NCBI GenBank assembly: GCA_014763615.1
Contig: JACXVB010000014.1
Location: 16,927-80,926, forward strand
Origin: Sphingobacteriales bacterium
GTDB lineage: Bacteria > Bacteroidota > Bacteroidia > Sphingobacteriales > Sphingobacteriaceae
DNA length: 64,000 nt
Reading direction: 5' to 3'
Below the pieces are notes generated by a model. The model saw only the letters and a program-made list of their open reading frames with translations. It was not told the origin of the DNA and did no database searches. Position numbers and translations under genes: made by a program. This document shows positions 17,903 to 26,224 of this stretch, piece by piece (position 1 is the first letter of the stretch; every line of letters starts with the position of its first letter).

Positions 17903-18550
17903 ATGAATTCCAACATCCAAAAAACCATCAATTTTGTAAAAAAAGAACTCCAAAATGCAGAAGCCGGCCATGATTGGTGGCATATCGAACGCGTTTGGAA
18001 AACCGCAAAAAACATCGCTAAAGAAGAAAATGTTGATTTAGAAGTGGTTGAATTTGCAGCTTTATTGCATGATATTGCCGACGCTAAATTTCATGACGGT
18101 GATGAAGAAATTGGCCCGCAAAAAGCTGGTGAATTTTTAAAATCTATCGCTATTGAGCCAGAAATTATTCATCATGTGCAACAAATCATCAGAAATATGT
18201 CGTTCAAAAATAGTTTAGGCGAAATCCATTTTAGCTCGCCAGAGATGTTAGTAGTACAAGATGCCGATAGATTAGACGCCATTGGCGCCATTGGTATTGC
18301 CCGAGCGTTTACTTATGGTGGCTACAAAAATCGAGAATTATACCATCCAGAAATAAAACCCGAACTTAACCTCAGCAAAGAAGCTTATAAAAAAAGCACT
18401 GCACCAACGATAAACCACTTTTACGAGAAGTTATTATTGCTAAAAGACAAGATGAATACCACAAGCGGTAGAAAAATAGCCACACAAAGACATCAATTTA
18501 TGGAACAATACTTGGAGCAATTTTATGCAGAATGGAATGGAGAAAAGTAA
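17903..18550 (+). CDS. HD-domain phosphohydrolase
   Basis: Metal-dependent phosphohydrolase of the HD superfamily, 215 aa, similar to the YedJ type. The metal ligands are visible as HDWWHIERVW (His22, Asp23, His26) and LLHDIADAKF (His54, Asp55), with a later conserved Asp in VQDADRLDAIGAIG (about 119-132). The substrate is unknown; nucleotides or phosphomonoesters are typical. It stands alone on the plus strand, 103 bases after the DpnI unit, and converges with the UbiA gene. Confidence 0.9.
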   Translation: MNSNIQKTINFVKKELQNAEAGHDWWHIERVWKTAKNIAKEENVDLEVVEFAALLHDIADAKFHDGDEEIGPQKAGEFLKSIAIEPEIIHHVQQIIRNMSFKNSLGEIHFSSPEMLVVQDADRLDAIGAIGIARAFTYGGYKNRELYHPEIKPELNLSKEAYKKSTAPTINHFYEKLLLLKDKMNTTSGRKIATQRHQFMEQYLEQFYAEWNGEK

Positions 18551-18679
18551 AATGAAAGATTCTTTTATCAGCAAAAAAAGGAAGATCATTTATATCCACC
18601 AGTTAGCTTAAAATCATCATTAAGTACAGGAAGTTATATCCTTCATAATGCGCTATATTGAAATGATTAAAGAATAAGC

Positions 18680-19549
18680 TCAGCCCCAAATGCAAAGCCA
18701 AGTAAAATAAATCAACATCATGCTGCTGCTGATAAGCGTCATTTGCATCATATACGTAAAATTAGCATTCTTTTTATCCTGAATCACTTTGGCAAACCAA
18801 GCACTAAAAAACCCAATAACCGGAGAGCCACAAGCCAAAAACACCCAAAAATCTGCTAAAGCTAATCTTCGATAACAAAAAAATCCCATTAAAATAGTCC
18901 CTGCTAAAAAAAGTAATCCAGAGAAAATGAACGAGCCGGAGTAGCCCAATTTCATACTCAAAGTAAGATCGCCTCTTTTTCTATCTTCCTCATGCTGATA
19001 AATCTGTGTAAGCGGATAAGAGGCCCCGATTAAGCAAGAACAGATGATTCCGGCTAGAAAGACATCGGCTGTAAAGCCAAAATTCACCTCAGCAACCGCA
19101 AAGTAAACACTGTAATAAATAAAAGCTCCTTGAAAAATAAACACCGTTAAAAAGCTGAGATAAGGGTACTTTTTTAATCTGATTTTAGGATGACTATAAG
19201 CTTTAGACAAAGAATTATAAACCAAAACGCACACTGCGAATTGCCAACTTATTAGAAAAGAAAGCGCAACGCTTAGCCATTCTAGGCAAACCGAGCAAAC
19301 ATATAAAGCGTAATTAACCTTAGGTGGCGTTTTAAGTAGAGCAATGCTTCCCTCGTCTTTATCAAAATAGCTGTTATAGCCATTACTTGCAGGATAAACC
19401 AATAGGTGTAAAATGATGAAAACCCAAAAGGCATGCGCATTGTTAAGCATTGGAACAGTAGCTATGGCAAACAAAAAAATAGGCAATAAGAATAGTGAAA
19501 AAGGAAAACGGAGGTGCAATAAAACAGATTTGAAAGAATTGCCGATCAT
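18680..19549 (-). CDS. UbiA-family prenyltransferase
   Basis: Integral membrane transferase of 289 aa that should attach an isoprenoid chain to an aromatic or quinone acceptor. About eight or nine hydrophobic helices are seen. The first Asp-rich motif is NGYNSYFDKDEGS (about residues 55-67) and the second is YQHEEDRKRGD (about 183-193); both have the spacing of UbiA active sites, although the first has few aspartates. It is transcribed divergently from a type III polyketide synthase, methyltransferase and flavoprotein, with only 46 bases between starts, so it probably prenylates their product. Menaquinone synthesis (MenA) is possible but less likely given the neighbours. Confidence 0.85.
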   Translation of the reverse strand: MIGNSFKSVLLHLRFPFSLFLLPIFLFAIATVPMLNNAHAFWVFIILHLLVYPASNGYNSYFDKDEGSIALLKTPPKVNYALYVCSVCLEWLSVALSFLISWQFAVCVLVYNSLSKAYSHPKIRLKKYPYLSFLTVFIFQGAFIYYSVYFAVAEVNFGFTADVFLAGIICSCLIGASYPLTQIYQHEEDRKRGDLTLSMKLGYSGSFIFSGLLFLAGTILMGFFCYRRLALADFWVFLACGSPVIGFFSAWFAKVIQDKKNANFTYMMQMTLISSSMMLIYFTWLCIWG

Positions 19550-19595
19550 GAGATTGCTTTAATATTTTAACCTTAAATTTAGAAAAACAAATTAG

Positions 19596-20702
19596 ATGAG
19601 CAGCATCATTTCAGCAATTGGAACCAGCAATCCAGAAAACAGATTTTCTCAAAATCAAATCTTTCATTTTATGAAAGATGCTCATCAATTAGATGCAAAT
19701 AATGCTCGGAGGCTAGAAAAATTGTATCAAGTTTCGGGTATCGATTTCCGCCATTCGGTGTTGAATGATTTTGGTAAAAACCGAGGCGAATATGATTTTT
19801 TTGGCAATGAAGTTGGCTTAGAACCTTTCCCTTCTACCCAACACAGAGGTCAGGTTTTCGAATCGAACGCTTTAAAACTTAGTTTAAACGCTGTTAAAAA
19901 CTGTTTTTCTCATCTTCAAAATTTCAATCAAAAAAATATTACTCACCTCATTACGGTAAGCTGTACAGGCATGTATGCTCCAGGTTTAGACATTGAGCTT
20001 GTTGAAAAATTAGCATTAAACCCAGATGTGGAGCGCACTTGCATCAATTTTATGGGTTGTTATGGCGCTTTTAACGCCCTAAAAGTGGCGGATTATATTT
20101 GTAGGGCACAAAAAAATGCCAATGTTTTAATTGTGGATGTGGAGTTATGCACTTTACATTTTCAAAGAGAAAACACCATAGACAATTGGTTAGCAAATTC
20201 GCTTTTTGCTGATGGTGCTTCGGCGGTTTTAGTGCAACACGAAGATTTTGCTTTGCAGAAAATCTTTTCCATTGGCTCGTTTTATACCGAAATTGTAAGC
20301 GAGGCTCGGAACGAAATGGCTTGGAGAATTGGGAACCATGGGTTTGAGATGCAGCTCACCAATCAGGTTGCAAAGCAAATTAAATCGGGCATTAAAAACG
20401 TTGCTGAAAAGTTGTTGAGAAAAGCCAATTTAGCTTTAGATGAAATAGGTGCTTTCGCGATTCATCCTGGCGGAAGAAAAATTTTAGAGGTATGTGATGA
20501 AGTTTTTAAGTTGGGCGAAGCCCAGAATGAACCTGCTTATCAAGTGCTCAAAAACTTTGGAAACATGTCGTCCACTACCATTTTATTCGTTTTAGACGAG
20601 CTGAGTAAAAAGCTGAAAATCAAAAACAGCAATGAGCAAATCTTGAGTTTTGCCTTTGGTCCGGGATTAACCTTTGAAAGCATGACCTTATCTTATGCCT
20701 AA
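19596..20702 (+). CDS. type III polyketide synthase (chalcone synthase family)
   Basis: Condenses an acyl-CoA or acyl starter with malonyl-CoA units and cyclises the chain to a resorcinol or pyrone. The 368-aa protein has the full catalytic triad of the family: Cys155 in NFMGCYGAFN, His290 in AIHPGGRK and Asn323 in NFGNMSSTT. The C-terminal GFGPG-type loop appears as FAFGPGLTFES. It leads a three-gene unit (8-base overlap with the methyltransferase). A candidate promoter, TTG at 19554 with TAAATTTA at 19574, is one base from the Bacteroidota consensus. The starter specificity cannot be read from the sequence. Confidence 0.95.
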   Translation: MSSIISAIGTSNPENRFSQNQIFHFMKDAHQLDANNARRLEKLYQVSGIDFRHSVLNDFGKNRGEYDFFGNEVGLEPFPSTQHRGQVFESNALKLSLNAVKNCFSHLQNFNQKNITHLITVSCTGMYAPGLDIELVEKLALNPDVERTCINFMGCYGAFNALKVADYICRAQKNANVLIVDVELCTLHFQRENTIDNWLANSLFADGASAVLVQHEDFALQKIFSIGSFYTEIVSEARNEMAWRIGNHGFEMQLTNQVAKQIKSGIKNVAEKLLRKANLALDEIGAFAIHPGGRKILEVCDEVFKLGEAQNEPAYQVLKNFGNMSSTTILFVLDELSKKLKIKNSNEQILSFAFGPGLTFESMTLSYA

Positions 20703-21390
20703 TTTTACCCAACGCAGTAAGGCCATAGAAATCATGGATGATTTCTTATTGCCTCGCCAAGAAATAGACCCTGTTTTGAGCGAGCTAGAAATTATCAATA
20801 AAAAATTAGGTGGTTTTCAAGTATTTTTTGATGCTTTTAAAAAGCTTAAGCTAGAAAATGGCGATACCATTTGCGATTGGGGTTGCGGTGGTGGAGATGG
20901 TTTAAAATGGTTAAACCGCTACTTTTTACAAAAAAATTTAAACCTAAACTTCATCGGGATTGATGCCACGCCTGCTGCGGTAGAATTTGCCGAAGCCTTA
21001 AATTTATCGGAAGAAAATATCTCTTTTAGATGCGCTGATGTTCTGAAAACAGATTTCAAACCACAAGAGTTTGAGGTGATCATCAGCAGTTTATTTACGC
21101 ACCATTTTGAGGATGAGGATTGGATAAAACTCATCAAAAAAATGAATCAATCCGCTAAAAAAGTAGTTATTATTAATGATTTACATCGCCATCCTGTAGC
21201 TTACTATGCTATCGGTTTGCTTACCCAATTATTTTCAAAATCGCCCATGGTGAAACATGATAGTAAACTTTCTGTGCTCAGAAGTTTTACTAAATCAGAA
21301 ATAAAAGCATTGTTAAAACAAGCCGGAATCACTAATTACAGCATCAAATGGATGTGGGCTTTCAGGTGGCAAATCATTATTTACAAATGA
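20695..21390 (+). CDS. SAM-dependent class I methyltransferase
   Basis: Methyltransferase of 231 aa with Rossmann motif I TICDWGCGGGDGLKWL (about residues 59-74), motif II FIGIDATPAAVEFAEAL, and a post-II segment EVIISSLFTHHF. It overlaps the polyketide synthase gene by 8 bases and the flavoprotein gene by 4 (ATGA), so the three are made together. In Streptomyces griseus the srsA-srsB-srsC set (type III synthase, methyltransferase, flavoprotein) methylates phenolic lipids; by analogy this enzyme should O- or C-methylate the synthase product. Confidence 0.88.
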   Translation: MPNFTQRSKAIEIMDDFLLPRQEIDPVLSELEIINKKLGGFQVFFDAFKKLKLENGDTICDWGCGGGDGLKWLNRYFLQKNLNLNFIGIDATPAAVEFAEALNLSEENISFRCADVLKTDFKPQEFEVIISSLFTHHFEDEDWIKLIKKMNQSAKKVVIINDLHRHPVAYYAIGLLTQLFSKSPMVKHDSKLSVLRSFTKSEIKALLKQAGITNYSIKWMWAFRWQIIIYK

Positions 21391-22514
21391 GCAAAAAGCC
21401 AAATATCCTCATTATTGGCGGCGGTTTAGCCGGATTAATTTGCGCTATACAATTAGGGAAAGCTGGCTTTGAAGTGAAAGTGATAGAAAGGAAAAATTAT
21501 CCTTTTCATCGGGTTTGTGGCGAATATGTAAGCAATGAGGTACTGCCTTTTCTGCAATCTATCGGGTTAAACCCCGAAAATTGGGGGGCGGCTAAAATCT
21601 CAAAACTAAAAGTCACCTCTCCGCAAGGAAAGCAATTAGAAAATGATCTGGATTTAGGTGCTTTTGGCATTAGCAGATATCGTTTAGATTGGGAGTGTTT
21701 CCAACTGGCAAGGTCTTTAGGCGTGAAATTTTTACTAGAGACAAAAGTTTTAGATGTTCAATTTTTGGAAGAACAATTTCAAGTAAGCACATCTCATGAA
21801 ACCCTAACCGCAGATTTGGTAATTGGTAGTTTTGGTAAAAGATCCAATTTAGATCAGAAGTTGAAGCGTAAATTCTTTTACCAAAGAAGCCCTTACATGG
21901 GCGTAAAATATCATATCAAAACTGATTTTCCTGAAGATTTAATCCAGCTAGATAATTTTGAAGGTGGTTATTGCGGGATGAGCAAAATTGAGGATGATTT
22001 GTATTGTTTATGCTATTTAACAGAAAATAAGCACTTGAAATCTTTCGGCACTATCACAGAAATGGAAGAAAATGTGCTTCAAAAAAATCCTCATCTCAAA
22101 AAAATATTTAATGAAGCCGAATTTGTTTGGGATAAACCCGAAACCATTAATGAGATTTCTTTCGAGCAAAAATCGCCCATAGAAAACCATATTCTGATGT
22201 GTGGCGATAGTGCCGGAATGATTGCCCCACTCTGCGGAAACGGCATGGCAATGGCTATCCACTCCGCAAAAATTTTGGCGGATGAAATCATTAACTTCAT
22301 GAGTGATGGTATCTCGAAAGCAAAAAGAGTACAATTAGAAAATCGTTATCATGATTTATGGTATAAAGAATTTGCACTTCGGCTGAAAATTGGAAGAGGC
22401 CTACAAAATTTCTTTGGAAACAAGCTGATGACAAATGCTGCAATTGCTTTGCTTGCTCAATTTCCTCCAGTAAGTAATTTCATCATTAAAAAAACTCACG
22501 GAAAAGCATTCTAA
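21387..22514 (+). CDS. FAD-dependent oxidoreductase / hydroxylase
   Basis: Flavoprotein of the geranylgeranyl-reductase/aromatic-hydroxylase superfamily, 375 aa from the chosen ATG at 21387, which overlaps the upstream stop as ATGA (an earlier in-frame ATG at 21348 would intrude 43 bases into the methyltransferase). It has the dinucleotide fold ILIIGGGLAGLICAIQLGKAG at the N-terminus and the second FAD motif CGDSAGMIAPLCGNGMAMAI about two thirds along. In this cluster it probably hydroxylates the methylated resorcinol, perhaps to a quinone; a saturase acting on a prenyl tail is the alternative. Confidence 0.87.
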   Translation: MSKKPNILIIGGGLAGLICAIQLGKAGFEVKVIERKNYPFHRVCGEYVSNEVLPFLQSIGLNPENWGAAKISKLKVTSPQGKQLENDLDLGAFGISRYRLDWECFQLARSLGVKFLLETKVLDVQFLEEQFQVSTSHETLTADLVIGSFGKRSNLDQKLKRKFFYQRSPYMGVKYHIKTDFPEDLIQLDNFEGGYCGMSKIEDDLYCLCYLTENKHLKSFGTITEMEENVLQKNPHLKKIFNEAEFVWDKPETINEISFEQKSPIENHILMCGDSAGMIAPLCGNGMAMAIHSAKILADEIINFMSDGISKAKRVQLENRYHDLWYKEFALRLKIGRGLQNFFGNKLMTNAAIALLAQFPPVSNFIIKKTHGKAF

Positions 22515-22534
22515 AAAATATTTATCTTGGCCAC

Positions 22535-23611
22535 ATGAAGTTACGTACGCTGGTATCTTTTAATGCTTTCGCCGTTGGTATTTCTATCGGTTGTGTAAAT
22601 CTATATTTTCAGCACAATTGGTACTTCTTCTTGGTTTCAATGGGCATTTCTACATTGGTGAGTTACCTGGTTTTTTATTATTTGATAGAAAAGTATGTAT
22701 ATTCTAAAATTAAAATCATTTATAAGATGATTCACAGCCTAAAGTTGGGAAAGGATTTAAAAGATGCTTTAGGAGAATATGTTAGCCCCGACCCTATCAA
22801 TGATGTGGAACAAGAAGTAAAAGATTGGGCAAGAGATAAAAAGTTAGAAATAGACGATTTAAAAAAACAGGAAAAGTTTAGACGCGAGTTTCTTTCAAAC
22901 ATCTCTCACGAGTTTAAAACGCCACTTTTTGCCATTCAGGGTTATGTAGATGCTTTACAAGATGGTGGCTTAGAAGACCCAGAAATGGCTCCGAAATTTT
23001 TAGAAAAGGTTTCTAGAAATGTAGAGCGTTTATCTTTTTTAATTAAAGATTTAAATGAAATTTCTAAGCTAGAAAGCGGCGAAATCCCTATCAATTATCA
23101 AAAATTTGAGTTAACCGCACTCATCAAAGAAGTGATGGAAGCTTTAGAATTGAAAGCTAAAAAATATAAAATCAATTTAGTTTTTAAGGATAAATACGAT
23201 ATGCCTACTTGGGTAGAAGCTGACAGAGAAAAAATAAGACAGGTTTTAATTAATCTGATTGACAATTCTTTTAAATACGGAAAAGAGAATGGCCGCACCT
23301 CAATTACTATTTTCCAGCTTCATGATCAGTATTTGGTAGAAATTACAGATGACGGAATAGGTATTGAAGAAAAATATTTACCCAGATTGTTCGAAAGGTT
23401 TTTTAGAACAGACACCAGCAGATCAAGGCAAATTGGAGGTTCTGGTTTGGGCTTAGCTATTGTAAAACACATAGTAGAAGCTCATGATCAGACTATTAAC
23501 GTTCGTAGCACCGAAGGCTTGGGCTCCACCTTTGGTTTTACCCTAAAACGTTGTAAAGATCCTCGTATTAATTTACCATTGATTAATGCCAATCCAATCC
23601 TCAAAACTTAA
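22535..23611 (+). CDS. sensor histidine kinase
   Basis: Membrane sensor kinase of 358 aa. Two transmembrane helices lie at about residues 8-25 and 30-51, with almost no periplasmic domain, so it probably senses within the membrane or cytoplasm. The H-box SNISHEFKTPLFAIQGY has the phosphorylated His125; the N-box INLIDNSFKYG and the G boxes DDGIGIEEKYL and GGSGLGLAIVKHI are intact. There is no response regulator next to it. It lies 20 bases after the flavoprotein and just before the phosphate-transport pair, so it could serve either neighbour or neither. Confidence 0.93.
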   Translation: MKLRTLVSFNAFAVGISIGCVNLYFQHNWYFFLVSMGISTLVSYLVFYYLIEKYVYSKIKIIYKMIHSLKLGKDLKDALGEYVSPDPINDVEQEVKDWARDKKLEIDDLKKQEKFRREFLSNISHEFKTPLFAIQGYVDALQDGGLEDPEMAPKFLEKVSRNVERLSFLIKDLNEISKLESGEIPINYQKFELTALIKEVMEALELKAKKYKINLVFKDKYDMPTWVEADREKIRQVLINLIDNSFKYGKENGRTSITIFQLHDQYLVEITDDGIGIEEKYLPRLFERFFRTDTSRSRQIGGSGLGLAIVKHIVEAHDQTINVRSTEGLGSTFGFTLKRCKDPRINLPLINANPILKT

Positions 23612-23633
23612 CACTATATTAACATAGGGATAG

Positions 23634-23641
23634 TAGTTTTG
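23634..23641 (+). promoter_or_regulatory. candidate -7 element for the DUF47-PiT pair
   Basis: TAGTTTTG at 23634-23641 fits the Bacteroidota -7 element TAnnTTTG and lies 22 bases before the DUF47 ATG. No good -33 TTTG is present at the expected distance, so this is a weak call. Confidence 0.35.
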
Positions 23642-23663
23642 CGTTTCAAACTATTGATCCGAA

Positions 23664-24302
23664 ATGAATAATATATTCTCTTATTTTCTACCAAAAGACG
23701 TAAAATTCTTCCCGCTATTTGAAAAAGCCAGCTCCAACTTAATTGATATGGCTGCCCTTTTAAACCAACTTGTTGATGCTGATGCTAGTAGGAGAGAAAA
23801 ACTTTGTAAAGAAATAGAAACTTTAGAGCATAAAGGAGATGAAATTACTCATCAGATTTATTTAGAATTGAGTAAAACCTTTATCACTCCTTTTGATAGA
23901 GAAGATATTCATGCTTTGGGTTCGGCTTTGGATGACATTGCAGATTATATTCATGGTGCTTCTAATCGTATCTTATTATACAACGTTACAGATATCACAG
24001 AACCTATCAAAAAATTATCAGAATTAATTATACAAGGATGTAATGATGTGGATAAGGCCGTAAAAGAGCTTAAAAATTTAAAAAATATCAGAGTGATTAC
24101 AGATTCTTGCGTACGCATTAACAGCATGGAAAATCAAGCTGACTATGTTTTTGATCAAGCTGTTGCCAATTTATTTGATTTTGAAAATGATGCCAAAAAC
24201 ATCATTAAATACAAAGAAGTGCTCTCAGCACTAGAAACAGCAACAGATATGTGCGAAGATGTAGCAAATGTTTTAGAATCAATCATTATTAAATACGCAT
24301 AA
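23664..24302 (+). CDS. DUF47 PhoU-like phosphate transport accessory protein
   Basis: Helical protein of 212 aa in the DUF47/PhoU-like family that accompanies PiT phosphate transporters. Family features are EIETLEHKGDEITHQIYLEL (about residues 45-64), the FITPFDREDIHALGSALDDI segment (about 72-91) and a helical C-terminus ending ALETATDMCEDVANVLE. It is 13 bases before the PiT gene, the usual order, and probably regulates or gates that transporter. Confidence 0.93.
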   Translation: MNNIFSYFLPKDVKFFPLFEKASSNLIDMAALLNQLVDADASRREKLCKEIETLEHKGDEITHQIYLELSKTFITPFDREDIHALGSALDDIADYIHGASNRILLYNVTDITEPIKKLSELIIQGCNDVDKAVKELKNLKNIRVITDSCVRINSMENQADYVFDQAVANLFDFENDAKNIIKYKEVLSALETATDMCEDVANVLESIIIKYA

Positions 24303-24315
24303 TAACCTTCAATAG

Positions 24316-25323
24316 ATGACTTTCTTAATCATAATCATCATACTAGCTTTATTTTTTGATTTTAGTAATGGTTTTCACGATGCAGCCAATTCTATTGCTA
24401 CTATTGTTTCTACCAAAGTACTCACCCCATTTCAAGCCGTACTTTGGGCCGCAGCCTTTAATTTCGTAGCATTTTTTGTTTTTAGAGAGCATAAAGTTGC
24501 CGAAACTATCGCAGGAATTATTTCTTCAGAATTGATTGGTTTTGAGGTTATTCTAGCAGCAACTATTGCCGCTATTTTTTGGAATTTACTAACATGGTGG
24601 TACGGGATTCCTTCTAGCTCCTCTCATACCTTAATAGGAGGATTGGCAGGTGCAGGTATTGCCGCCGCCGGAGGTTTCTCTGGGGTTAATAGTGCTCCGA
24701 TTGAGAAAGCGGTAATATTTATGGTATTATCTCCAATTATTGGCTTGATACTCGCTTTTATTGTCTCCATTGTGGTGATTAATCTGAGTAAAAATTCAAG
24801 ACCATCCAAAGCCGAATCTGTTTTCAAAAAACTTCAATTGGTTTCTTCGGCAGCGTTAAGTTTGGCACATGGTGGTGGTGATTCACAGAAAACCATGGGT
24901 TTAATTTTTACTGCATTATGGTTTTTTGCTAAATCTAATGGCAGTACAGCAACGTTACATAATTTCCCTATGCCTAATTGGTTGCCCTTAGCTTGCTACA
25001 CCGCTATTGCTTTAGGAACCATGTCTGGAGGTTGGAAAATTGTTAAAACAATGGGCACAAAAATCACCAAAGTAACGCCGCTAGAAGGGGTTTGCGCAGA
25101 AGGTGCAGGTGCTATCACCTTATATTTAACCATCTTATTGGGTATTCCGGTAAGTACCACACACACCTTAACTGGTGCCATAATTGGTGTTGGGGCAACC
25201 AAAAGACTTTCGGCAGTACGTTGGGGTGTAACCTTTAACTTAATTTGGGCTTGGATATTAACCATCCCTGTTTCCGCCTTAATTTCGGGGATCTTATATT
25301 ACCTCATACATTTAATTCACTAA
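24316..25323 (+). CDS. PiT-family inorganic phosphate permease
   Basis: Low-affinity phosphate transporter, 335 aa with about ten membrane helices. The family repeats are visible twice: DFSNGFHDAANSIATIVSTK (about residues 15-34) and the later GVPVSTTHT-like PVSTTHTLTGAIIGVGATKR, with WWYGIPSSSSHTLIGGLAGA in the first half. It forms a pair with the DUF47 gene upstream. A hairpin at 25328-25350 lies between it and the converging lipoprotein gene. Confidence 0.95.
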   Translation: MTFLIIIIILALFFDFSNGFHDAANSIATIVSTKVLTPFQAVLWAAAFNFVAFFVFREHKVAETIAGIISSELIGFEVILAATIAAIFWNLLTWWYGIPSSSSHTLIGGLAGAGIAAAGGFSGVNSAPIEKAVIFMVLSPIIGLILAFIVSIVVINLSKNSRPSKAESVFKKLQLVSSAALSLAHGGGDSQKTMGLIFTALWFFAKSNGSTATLHNFPMPNWLPLACYTAIALGTMSGGWKIVKTMGTKITKVTPLEGVCAEGAGAITLYLTILLGIPVSTTHTLTGAIIGVGATKRLSAVRWGVTFNLIWAWILTIPVSALISGILYYLIHLIH

Positions 25324-25327
25324 TAAT

Positions 25328-25350
25328 TGATGCACTTTATAAGTGTATCA
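25328..25350. terminator. hairpin between converging genes
   Basis: A 10-bp stem (TGATGCACTT / AAGTGTATCA, one G-T pair) with a 3-base loop sits between the PiT gene and the converging lipoprotein gene. It may end transcription from both sides, but no T tract is attached, so confidence is limited. Confidence 0.5.
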
Positions 25351-25353
25351 TTG

Positions 25354-26085
25354 CTAATGAACTTTTAAATGATTGATTTCTATCTGAGATAGCTTAATGA
25401 GTTTATCTTCCTCAAACAGTTTTCCATAATCTTTTAATGGTGTTTTTGTGCCGGGTTTTGAGGTGAGGTTATCATAATCCTGTAGTTTCAAATCTCCACT
25501 TTGGTTAATGGTTCTTACTGCCCTAAATCTAATGCCTCCGGTACGGTAGGCCAGATAATCCATACTGTGATCCACCTGATCAAACCAGAAATAAAAAGTA
25601 TCATCGTAGTCTTTTCCTCCATTATCTTTAGAAAAAGTAACTTCTATTTCATCATACATTTTACCGTTTACCATTAAATATCTTAAATATTTTTTCTGCA
25701 CTCCAGGATCATTTAATTTTAAAGGAAGCAAAATAAAGTAAGCCACAGAATTTACGGCCGCAGCAAATTTGCTAGAATCTTTCGCAGTTTGAGGCACCAA
25801 AAAGCCATTAACCTCTCTCACAAATCCATGATTAGATAATTGATCCTTCACTTTCCCTAAACTATCATCAGTAAAGGTTCTTTGATAAAAGAAATTACCT
25901 CCATCAAATTTCAAAGTAAAATGATACTGCCTAAAATCAAAATCTACAGTTCTTTGGTTTAACTTATCCATCCCGTAAAATGTGATAGATTGATCTATAA
26001 TTTTTTGGGCACGACGCTCATTAGAACAGGATGTAAATCCTATTAAAATGATAAATAGAAATAAAAGGTGTTGTTGCTTTTGCAT
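25354..26085 (-). CDS. putative lipoprotein, DUF6503-like
   Basis: Predicted lipoprotein of 243 aa with a signal peptide ending LIGFTSC, giving Cys21 as the lipidated residue. The mature part looks like the beta-rich DUF6503 family of Bacteroidota (features GGNFFYQRTFTDDS, FYFWFDQVDHSMDYLAYRTGG), related in fold to outer-membrane lipoprotein carriers. It has no known function. It is monocistronic and converges with the PiT gene. The family name is from memory and moderately certain. Confidence 0.75.
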   Translation of the reverse strand: MQKQQHLLFLFIILIGFTSCSNERRAQKIIDQSITFYGMDKLNQRTVDFDFRQYHFTLKFDGGNFFYQRTFTDDSLGKVKDQLSNHGFVREVNGFLVPQTAKDSSKFAAAVNSVAYFILLPLKLNDPGVQKKYLRYLMVNGKMYDEIEVTFSKDNGGKDYDDTFYFWFDQVDHSMDYLAYRTGGIRFRAVRTINQSGDLKLQDYDNLTSKPGTKTPLKDYGKLFEEDKLIKLSQIEINHLKVH

Positions 26086-26224
26086 AAGTTGAAATTAAGC
26101 AATGATTTTTGATTTCTAAAAATTAACATTTCTTTGATTCCCTTCATCAAGGATTTTACAATAGGCCAAACAAAAATTTTATTAATTTGCTGTGAATTGG
26201 AGCCTTAACTTGAATCCCGATAAA

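Noticed and set aside
22017..22334. 105-aa minus-strand ORF
   Set aside because: Antisense to the FAD motif region of the flavoprotein; no independent support.
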